DNA of 17,318 nt. Origin: Frankiales bacterium (GTDB lineage: Bacteria; Actinomycetota; Actinomycetes; Mycobacteriales; SCTD01). Below the pieces are notes generated by a model. The model was given only the letters and a program-made list of their open reading frames with translations, searched no databases and was not told the origin of the DNA. A program made the translations under genes and the position numbers. The stretch is taken from the NCBI GenBank assembly GCA_025465145.1, contig JAODNS010000059.1, positions 1 to 17,318 of the forward strand, written 5' to 3'. Below, one piece after another: positions 6,760 through 12,518 of the stretch (positions within the stretch are counted from its first letter, which is position 1; each line of letters begins with the position of its first letter).

Positions 6760-7233
6760 GTGGACGTCGTCTACCGCGCAGCGGTCATCTACTTCTTCCT
6801 GTGGTTCATTACGCGTGTCATCGGCAAGCGCGAGCTCGGCAGCATGACCGCGTTCGAGCTGGTGCTGCTCGTGACGATGGGCGACCTCATCCAGCAGGGC
6901 ACGACGCAGGAGGACTTCTCCGTCACCGGCGCGATGCTCGCCGTCGGGACGTTCGCCCTGCTGATGGTCTTCTTCTCCTGGGTCTCCTTCCGCTTCAAGA
7001 AGGTCCGCCCGCTGCTCGAGGGGATGCCCGTCGTCGTGGTGCAGGACGGCCGGATGCGCAAGGAGGTCATGTCGTACGAGCGGGTCGACGAGGACGAGCT
7101 GGTGCAGGCGATGCGCGAGCAGGGCGTCGACGACCTCGCCAAGGTGCGCATCGGCGTGCTGGAGCCGGACGGCAAGTACTCGTTCTTCACGCGGGAGGAG
7201 CACGAGCCCGCGCCGGAGAAGCCGGCTCGTTAG
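6760..7233 (+). CDS. DUF421 (YetF-like) membrane protein
   Basis: This 157-residue protein has about three membrane segments in the first 80 residues (from YRAAVIYFFLWFITRVIGKR, then FELVLLVTMGDL and a hydrophobic stretch near 62-80). It contains the GKRELGSMTAFELV block typical of the DUF421/YetF family. A soluble C-terminal domain follows (PVVVVQDGRMRKEVM, then VDEDELVQAMREQGV and ARVRIGVLEPDG-like sequence). YetF-like proteins have been linked to the envelope and spore coat in other bacteria; no clear reaction is known. The GTG start has AGGAG six bases upstream, inside the stop of the preceding gene. Its TAG overlaps the TAA of the convergent LigD polymerase gene. Confidence 0.86.
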   Translation: MDVVYRAAVIYFFLWFITRVIGKRELGSMTAFELVLLVTMGDLIQQGTTQEDFSVTGAMLAVGTFALLMVFFSWVSFRFKKVRPLLEGMPVVVVQDGRMRKEVMSYERVDEDELVQAMREQGVDDLAKVRIGVLEPDGKYSFFTREEHEPAPEKPAR

Positions 7234-8108
7234 AGCAGCGGAGCGAACAGGTCGCCGTCGGCCGCCACCCGGGACAGCACGTCGTCGCTGGTGAACACGA
7301 GGTCGTCGGGCTTGCGGCAGGCATCCACCTCGGTCCAGGTCACCGGCGTCGACACGGTGGGCCGCGGCCGCGCCCGCAGCGAGTACACCGACACCGTCGT
7401 CTTCGCCGCGCTGTTCTGCGACCAGTCGACGAGCACCTTGCCCGGCCGCAGCGCCTTCGTCATCCGGTGCACGACGAGGTCCGGGTGCGACTTCTCGAAC
7501 CGCTGCGCCAGCTCCTTCGCGTACGCCGACGTCTCCTCGCTGCTGGCGAACCGGTCCGCGCGCGCGTAGAGCTGCAAGCCCTTGCTGCCACTGGTCTTCG
7601 GCAGCGGGTCGAGGCCGTCGTCGGTCATCACCTCGCGCAGCAGCAGCGCCACCTCGCAGCACTCCACGATGGTCGCGGGCTCGCCGGGGTCGAGGTCGAA
7701 CACGACCATGTCCGGCTGCCCGGCATCCACGCGCCACATGTGCGTGTGCAGCTCCAGCGAGGCGAGGTTGGCGGTCCACACCAGGGTTGCGAGGTCGTCC
7801 ACCACCACGTAGTCGATCGTCTCGCGGTTCTTGCTCGACCCCGGCGACGGCAGGTTCTCGACGTGCACCCAGTCGGGTGTTCCGCGCGGCGCGTTCTTCT
7901 CGAAGAACACCTGGCCCTCGACGCCGTCGGGATACCGCTTGCGGGTCAGCGCCCGGCCGGCGAGGAGCGGCAGCAGGACCGGCGCGATCCGCGTGTAGTA
8001 GTCGAGCACCTGACCCTTGGTGAACCCCACGGCCGGGTAGAGCACCTTCTCGAGGTTGGTCAGGGCGACCTGCGTCCCCTCGACGTCGACGAGGACCTTG
8101 CTACTCAC
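7230..8108 (-). CDS. LigD polymerase domain, stand-alone (NHEJ)
   Basis: This is a 292-residue primase-polymerase (AEP superfamily) domain as found in bacterial LigD, here a separate protein. It fills gaps with dNTPs or rNTPs during end joining. Visible are LTNLEKVLYP (16-25), the metal pair D138-L-D140 in VFDLDP, TSGSKGLQLY (172-181), and a third Asp228 in VLVDWSQN, then STPVTW near 253-258. The AEP motif II is normally s-x-H; here the His position is Gln179. The GTG start overlaps the stop of the upstream phosphoesterase-ligase gene by 8 bases, so translation is coupled and the two proteins together replace one-piece LigD. Length suits a complete domain. Confidence 0.92.
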   Translation of the reverse strand: MSSKVLVDVEGTQVALTNLEKVLYPAVGFTKGQVLDYYTRIAPVLLPLLAGRALTRKRYPDGVEGQVFFEKNAPRGTPDWVHVENLPSPGSSKNRETIDYVVVDDLATLVWTANLASLELHTHMWRVDAGQPDMVVFDLDPGEPATIVECCEVALLLREVMTDDGLDPLPKTSGSKGLQLYARADRFASSEETSAYAKELAQRFEKSHPDLVVHRMTKALRPGKVLVDWSQNSAAKTTVSVYSLRARPRPTVSTPVTWTEVDACRKPDDLVFTSDDVLSRVAADGDLFAPLL

Positions 8109-9576
8109 GGAAGACGTCCTTCGGGTCGTAGTCGTCGCGCAGGCCCTTGTACGACGGGTGTCGCAGCCGGCCGTCCTTCGTCCACTCGGTGTAGTCGATC
8201 TCGGCCACGAGCCGCGGCTCGACCCACACCGCGTCCTTCGCGTACATCCGCGGAACCGCTGTGGCGAAGGGGGATTCGGCGATCCGCAGCGGCTCGAGCA
8301 GCTCGCCCAACGCCTTCAGGGTGGCCGCGGTGAAGCCGGTGCCGACGTGGCCCGCGTACTCGAGCCCGTCCGGCCCCTGCACCCCGAGCAGCAGCGAGCC
8401 GATTCGACCGGCCCGGCCGCCCTCGCCCGGCTTCCAGCCGGCGATGACGGTCGACGTCCGGCGGATGTGCTTCACCTTCGTCCAGCACTCGGACCGCCGG
8501 CCGGGCAGGTAGGTCGCGTCACGCCGCTTCGCGAGGATGCCCTCCAGCCCCTGCGCCCGGGTCGCGTCGAGCACCGTCTGACCGCCGCCGAGGAACGCCG
8601 CGGGCACGGACCAGTGCTCGCCCTGCAGCTCCAGCCCCTCGAGTGCGGCCCGCCGCTCGTCGTACGTCCGGTCGAGCAGCGACGTCCCCTCCAGGTGCAG
8701 GACGTCGAACAGCAGCAGCTGCACCGGCGTCGACCGGAGCAGCGCGGTGCCGGGCTTGCCGACGTGCATCCGGTTCTGCAGCAGGCCGAAGTCGCTGCGA
8801 CCCTCGGGGTTGAACGCAACGATCTCGCCGTCCAGCAGGGCGGCCCGCGAGCCGAGCTGCAGCCCGACCCCGCGCAGCTCCGGGTAGTGCGACGTCACGT
8901 CGTTGCCGTTGCGGCTCGTCAGCGTGACGCGGCCGCCCTCGACCGCGACGAGCGCGCGGACGCCGTCCCACTTCACCTCGTACGCCCACCTGTCGTCGTC
9001 CGTCGGCAGCGTCCCGGCGACGGCGAGCATCGGCTTGAGGTCGCGCGGCAGCGGCGTCCAGCCCTTCGGCGGCGAGCCCATGCGGTGCACCATCCAGTCG
9101 TTGCCGCGGGTCCTGAAGAAGACGTACCTGCCGTCCACCTTCTCCCCGTGCAGCACGACCTTCACCACGTCGGCGCGCCACTTCTCCAGCTCGTACGTGC
9201 CGCTGTCCCAGACGCTGACGTGCCCGCCGCCGTACTCGCCCTTCGGGATGTCGCCCGCGAACGTCGCGTACGCCATCGGGTGGTCCTCGGTCTGCTTCGC
9301 GAGGTTGTTCTTCGCGGGGTCGAGCGGCAGGCCCTTCGGCACCGCCCAGCTGACGAGGACGCCGTCGCGCTCGAGCCGCACGTCCCAGTGCAGCGCGGTC
9401 GCGTGGTGCTCCTGCACGACGAACGTGTCGCCGCGGCCGGCCTGCTCGTCGCCGGTGTGGTCGACCCGCAGGTCCTGCGCCGGCGGCACCGGCTCGGGCG
9501 TCCTGGCCGCGTCGCGCTTCTCGCGGTACGTCTCGAGGCCCACGTGATCTTCGTACCCCGCCGGAACCCGGAGCAT
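8101..9576 (-). CDS. ligD: LigD 3'-phosphoesterase plus ATP-dependent DNA ligase (NHEJ)
   Basis: This 491-residue protein has an N-terminal phosphoesterase domain that trims 3' ends (about 15-165) and a C-terminal ATP-dependent ligase (about 175-490). Phosphoesterase residues: R21-D22, E28, then H57, H63, D65, R67 in QEHHATALHWDVRLE, K81, E97, H99 and Y103. Ligase: Lys202 in EVKWDGVR is the adenylated lysine; LLDGEIVAF, EGILAKRRDATYLPGRR and TKVKH follow, then an OB-fold with a typical end (RHPSYKGLRDDYDP). The polymerase domain found in one-piece LigD is encoded next door. Asn91 stands where pseudomonad LigD has an Arg, as I recall. The start is taken at ATG 9576; GTG at 9543 (VGLETYREKRD) is equally likely and closer to the conserved start. 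Neither has a clear ribosome site. Confidence 0.94.
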   Translation of the reverse strand: MLRVPAGYEDHVGLETYREKRDAARTPEPVPPAQDLRVDHTGDEQAGRGDTFVVQEHHATALHWDVRLERDGVLVSWAVPKGLPLDPAKNNLAKQTEDHPMAYATFAGDIPKGEYGGGHVSVWDSGTYELEKWRADVVKVVLHGEKVDGRYVFFRTRGNDWMVHRMGSPPKGWTPLPRDLKPMLAVAGTLPTDDDRWAYEVKWDGVRALVAVEGGRVTLTSRNGNDVTSHYPELRGVGLQLGSRAALLDGEIVAFNPEGRSDFGLLQNRMHVGKPGTALLRSTPVQLLLFDVLHLEGTSLLDRTYDERRAALEGLELQGEHWSVPAAFLGGGQTVLDATRAQGLEGILAKRRDATYLPGRRSECWTKVKHIRRTSTVIAGWKPGEGGRAGRIGSLLLGVQGPDGLEYAGHVGTGFTAATLKALGELLEPLRIAESPFATAVPRMYAKDAVWVEPRLVAEIDYTEWTKDGRLRHPSYKGLRDDYDPKDVFRE

Positions 9577-9669
9577 CCGGCAGCGGCGGGTCGTACGGCG
9601 AGGGACCGGGACGCGCCGCCACTGGATGTTGCAGGTTCCGGCTCAGGGGGCGTGCGGCAGGATCCCCGC

Positions 9670-10668
9670 ATGAGCTCAGCTGTCGGCGGGACCGGCCTCG
9701 CCCTGCCCCTCAACCTCGCGCTGCCCGTCCGCGGATTCGTCGAGGTCGGCGCCCGCGCGGAGGCGGCCGGGTACGACCGGCTGTGGGTCGCCGAGGCCGG
9801 CAACAACGACGCGTTCGGGCTGCTCACCGCCGTCGCGCTCGGCACCAGCACCGTCGGCCTCGCGACCGGCGTCGTGCCCATCTACACCCGGACCCCGAGC
9901 CTGATGGCCCAGTGCACGGCGACGCTGCAGGACGTGTCCGGCGGCCGCTTCACCCTCGGCGTCGGTGTGAGCAGCAAGACGATCGTCGAGCGCTGGAACG
10001 GCGTGCCGTACGACAAGCCGCTCGGCCGCCTCAAGGAGTACGTGGAGGTGGTCCGGCGGCTGCTCGACTGGGAGAAGCTCGACCACGACGGGGCGTACTA
10101 CGACGTCCACGGCTACATGCTGCTGATGAACAACCCGAAGCCGCCGAGCCCGATCATCATCGGCGCGCTGAACGAGCAGATGCTGCGTGCCGGCGGCGAG
10201 GTGGCGGACGGCGTCTGCCTGAACTGGACCGGCGCGCACGCGGTCCCTGACGCGCTGGCGCACGTGGAGGCGGGGCCGCGGGAGACGACCAATGCGTGCT
10301 TCATCCGCGTCTGCGTGACCGAGGACGTGCCGGCGGTACGTCGCTGGGCCCGCCGGGAGGTCATGTCGTACGTGACGGTCCCCGCGTATCGCAAGGCGTT
10401 CGGCGTCCAGGGCTGGGGCGACGTCACGACCCGGGCGATGGAGCTGTGGGACGGCGGTGACCGCAAGGGCGCGGCGGCGAGCCTGCCGGACGAGTTCCTG
10501 GACACGCTGGTGCTCGCCGGCGACGCGGACGACGTGCGGGAGCGGTTCGAGGCGTTCCGGGCGGCCGGCGTCGACGAGCCGGTCGCCTTCCTGGTCAGCG
10601 GCCAGACCGATCCGGAGGCGGTGCGGGCCGAGCTCGAGGCGACGACCTCGGCCCTCGCACCGGGCTGA
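9670..10668 (+). CDS. LLM-class (luciferase-like) F420-dependent oxidoreductase
   Basis: This 332-residue protein is of the luciferase-like TIM-barrel family, whose actinobacterial members mostly use coenzyme F420. Typical blocks are GYDRLWVAEAGNNDAFGLL (37-55), GLATGVVPIYTRTPSLMA, SGGRFTLGVGVSS, and PPSPIIIGALNEQMLRAGGE followed by ADGVCLNW. The substrate is unknown; relatives act on a wide range of aldehydes, alcohols and imines. The ATG lies after GCAGGA. It is divergent from the ligase gene across 93 bases and separated from Ku by a strong hairpin, so co-location with end-joining genes may be incidental. Confidence 0.9.
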   Translation: MSSAVGGTGLALPLNLALPVRGFVEVGARAEAAGYDRLWVAEAGNNDAFGLLTAVALGTSTVGLATGVVPIYTRTPSLMAQCTATLQDVSGGRFTLGVGVSSKTIVERWNGVPYDKPLGRLKEYVEVVRRLLDWEKLDHDGAYYDVHGYMLLMNNPKPPSPIIIGALNEQMLRAGGEVADGVCLNWTGAHAVPDALAHVEAGPRETTNACFIRVCVTEDVPAVRRWARREVMSYVTVPAYRKAFGVQGWGDVTTRAMELWDGGDRKGAAASLPDEFLDTLVLAGDADDVRERFEAFRAAGVDEPVAFLVSGQTDPEAVRAELEATTSALAPG

Positions 10669-10712
10669 ACCACCCTTACCGATCAGGGCGAACCCGGCCA
10701 GACTGCGACCGT

Positions 10713-10747
10713 CGGCCGGGGCGCGGTGTGTGGACCCGCCCCGGCCG
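10713..10747 (+). terminator. Strong hairpin terminator after the LLM gene
   Basis: CGGCCGGGGCG (10713-10723) pairs with CGCCCCGGCCG (10737-10747) over 11 bp, and GGT (10725-10727) can pair with ACC (10734-10736) inside. It lies 45 bases past the stop and overlaps the proposed -35 of the Ku promoter. Confidence 0.55.
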
Positions 10748-10759
10748 CACCCCTAGCGT
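10731..10759 (+). promoter_or_regulatory. Possible promoter of the Ku gene
   Basis: TGGACC (10731-10736) and TAGCGT (10754-10759) are spaced by 17 bases, about 30 bases ahead of the GTG at 10790. The -35 sits in the loop side of the preceding terminator hairpin. Confidence 0.4.
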
Positions 10760-10789
10760 GATCGACATCGGCACGGGTAGGGAGACACG

Positions 10790-11746
10790 GTGAGGTCGAT
10801 CTGGAAGGGCGCCATCAGCTTCGGGCTGGTGACGATCCCGGTGAAGCTGTACAGCGCCACCGAGCAGAAGGACGTCTCCTTCCACCAGGTCCGCCGCTCC
10901 GACGGCAGCCGCATCCGCTACAAGCGGGTCGCGCAGGCGGACGGCGAGGAGGTCCCGTACGGCGAGATCGCCAAGGGCTTCGAGCTCGGCAACGGTGAGA
11001 CGGTCGTGCTGACGGACGAGGACTTCGCCGACCTGCCGCTGACGACGAACCGCGCGATCGACGTGCTGCAGTTCGTGCCGCTCGAGCAGGTCGACCCCAT
11101 CTACTTCGAGAAGACCTACTACATCGAGCCGGACAAGACGGGCGCAAAGCCGTACGTCCTGCTCCGGGACGCGCTCGCCGAGTCGGGCAAGGTCGCACTC
11201 GTGAAGGTTGCGCTGCGCAACCGCGAGTCGCTCGCCACGATGCGCGTGCGCGAGGGCGTGTTCGTGCTCGAGACGATGCTGTGGCCGGACGAGGTCCGCA
11301 AGCCCGACTTCGGCTTCCTCGACGACGACGTCGAGGTGCGCCCGCAGGAGCTGGCGATGGCCGGCAGCCTCATCGAGACGCTCAGCGGCGACTTCGACCC
11401 GTCGCAGTACAAGGACTCGTACCGCGAGGCGCTCAACGCCGTGATCGAGGCGAAGGTGGCCGGGCACGAGGTCAAGCAGCCGGAGGCCGCCCAGCCCACC
11501 TCCGGCACCGTCGTGGACCTCATGGCGGCGCTGCGGGCCAGTGTCGAGGCGGCCAAGGCCGAGCGCGGCGAGGCCCCTGCCGCGGCCGACCAGCCGGCGA
11601 AGAAGCAGGCGGGGAAGAAGGCCGCCGGCAAGCCCGCCGAGCCCAGGACGGCGCCCAAGAAGGCGGCCAAGAAGGCGCCGGCGAAGAAGGCAGCGAAGAC
11701 CGCAGCGAAGACCGCAGCGAAGACCGCAGCGCGCAAGTCCGCCTGA
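10790..11746 (+). CDS. ku: Ku DNA end-binding protein (NHEJ)
   Basis: This 318-residue protein is bacterial Ku, the homodimeric ring that binds double-strand break ends and recruits LigD. It opens MRSIWKGAISFGLVTIPVKL, the hallmark start, and the Ku core runs to about residue 225 (FVPLEQVDPIYFEKTYYIEP, then ALVKVALRNRE). From about 240 it becomes an Ala/Lys-rich tail of histone-H1-like character (KKAAKKAPAKKAAK), ending in three KTAA units. Such extended tails in actinobacterial Ku help DNA binding. The GTG start has GGGAG upstream. The partner ligase and polymerase genes lie 1.2 kb away in the opposite direction. Confidence 0.97.
   Translation: MRSIWKGAISFGLVTIPVKLYSATEQKDVSFHQVRRSDGSRIRYKRVAQADGEEVPYGEIAKGFELGNGETVVLTDEDFADLPLTTNRAIDVLQFVPLEQVDPIYFEKTYYIEPDKTGAKPYVLLRDALAESGKVALVKVALRNRESLATMRVREGVFVLETMLWPDEVRKPDFGFLDDDVEVRPQELAMAGSLIETLSGDFDPSQYKDSYREALNAVIEAKVAGHEVKQPEAAQPTSGTVVDLMAALRASVEAAKAERGEAPAAADQPAKKQAGKKAAGKPAEPRTAPKKAAKKAPAKKAAKTAAKTAAKTAARKSA
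11696..11731 (+). repeat. Three perfect 12-base tandem repeats in the Ku tail
   Basis: AAGACCGCAGCG occurs three times in a row, in frame, encoding KTAA three times (residues 303-314). The DNA copies are identical, so the number may vary by slippage without a frameshift. Confidence 0.9.
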
Positions 11747-11810
11747 GGCTCAAGACCGACGTTCGCGGGGTCGATCAACACTCCGATGCCCCGGAACAGG
11801 AGTGCCCGCT

Positions 11811-12467
11811 GTGACCGTCACCGACTACCGCGAGATCGTCGCGGCGCTGCGTGATGTCCCAGGCGTGTCCGAGGCGGACGTCGAACCGGACGGCGACGGC
11901 GGCATGGGCCTGCTCCGCCTGGGCCTGGCCCCCGGCGTCGACGAGGTCGAGGTCGCCACGGTCGTCGGTCGGCTGCTGAGGGAGCGCTTCGGCATCGGCG
12001 TCGACGCCGAGCGGGTCCAGATCGTCGAGGACGCGGACCTCGCCCGGCCGGCCCAGCCGGACGTGCCGGCGCAGCGCGCCGCGGAGCGGCCGGCCATCTC
12101 GCGCATGCACCTGGTGTCCTCCGGCCTGGACGTCACCGCCTCCGTGACGCTGTCGTCCGCCGGCCGCACCGCCGTCGGGGAGGGACGCGGCAACGCCTCG
12201 CAGGTCGGCGTCCAGCGCGCGGTCGCGAACGCCACCCTGCGGGCCGTCGAGGAGCTGCTCGACGGCGTCGCCCGGTTCGAGCTCGACCACCTCGAGGTCA
12301 CCCAGCTGGGCGCCGAGCGCACGGTGCTCGTCGCGCTGTCGATGCTGTCCTCCCGCGGCACCGAGCGGCTCACCGGCGCGGCCGGCGTGCGCGAGGACGT
12401 CCGGCAGGCCGTCATCCGCTCGACCCTGGACGCGCTCAACCGCCGGTTCGAGACCCTGCTGTCCTGA
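11811..12467 (+). CDS. Orphan protein with LeuA-regulatory-domain-like C-terminus
   Basis: This 218-residue soluble protein is of unknown function. Residues 1-75 look like a small alpha/beta domain (YREIVAALRDVPGVSEADVE, then LLRLGLAP and VVGRLLRERFGI). A Pro/Ala linker at 78-95 leads to residues 98-218, which read twice as strand-strand-helix: VTASVTLSSAGRTAVGEGRG followed by a long helix, then RTVLVALSML and REDVRQAVIRSTLDALNRRF. This closely recalls the allosteric dimer domain of 2-isopropylmalate synthase (the G-x-G-x-G-N turn, and DI.EAS.RAYLNALNRL at the end), but no synthase barrel is attached. I infer a sensor or dimerising role only. The GTG has AGGAG eight bases upstream, and is 64 bases after Ku, so read-through from Ku is possible. 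Confidence 0.8.
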   Translation: MTVTDYREIVAALRDVPGVSEADVEPDGDGGMGLLRLGLAPGVDEVEVATVVGRLLRERFGIGVDAERVQIVEDADLARPAQPDVPAQRAAERPAISRMHLVSSGLDVTASVTLSSAGRTAVGEGRGNASQVGVQRAVANATLRAVEELLDGVARFELDHLEVTQLGAERTVLVALSMLSSRGTERLTGAAGVREDVRQAVIRSTLDALNRRFETLLS

Positions 12468-12480
12468 TCGTCGCCGGTAC

Positions 12481-12499
12481 GGTGGCCGCTCCAGCCACC
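12481..12499 (+). terminator. Small hairpin between the orphan protein and phosphatase genes
   Basis: GGTGGC (12481-12486) and GCCACC (12494-12499) form a 6-bp stem with a 7-base loop, 13 bases after the stop. It is weak for a terminator and may only reduce read-through. Confidence 0.3.
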
Positions 12500-12518
12500 T
12501 GACCGCGAGGCGCATCGG

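Noticed and set aside
7228..7236. Overlapping stops of the DUF421 and LigD polymerase genes
   Set aside because: Tail-to-tail stop overlap is common in compact genomes and no structure suggests more.
5467..7779. A 770-codon minus-strand open frame
   Set aside because: It is antisense to the HAD, membrane protein and DUF421 genes, and out of frame with the LigD polymerase. It is compositional only.
8056..9669. A plus-strand frame leading into the LLM gene, seeming to give an 870-residue protein
   Set aside because: This stretch is antisense to the LigD genes and has no family pattern. The LLM protein starts normally at ATG 9670.
11761..11797. Inverted repeat GTTC..GGGG / CCCC.GAAC between Ku and the next gene
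   Set aside because: The stem is interrupted and the loop is 18 bases, too weak to call a terminator or attenuator.
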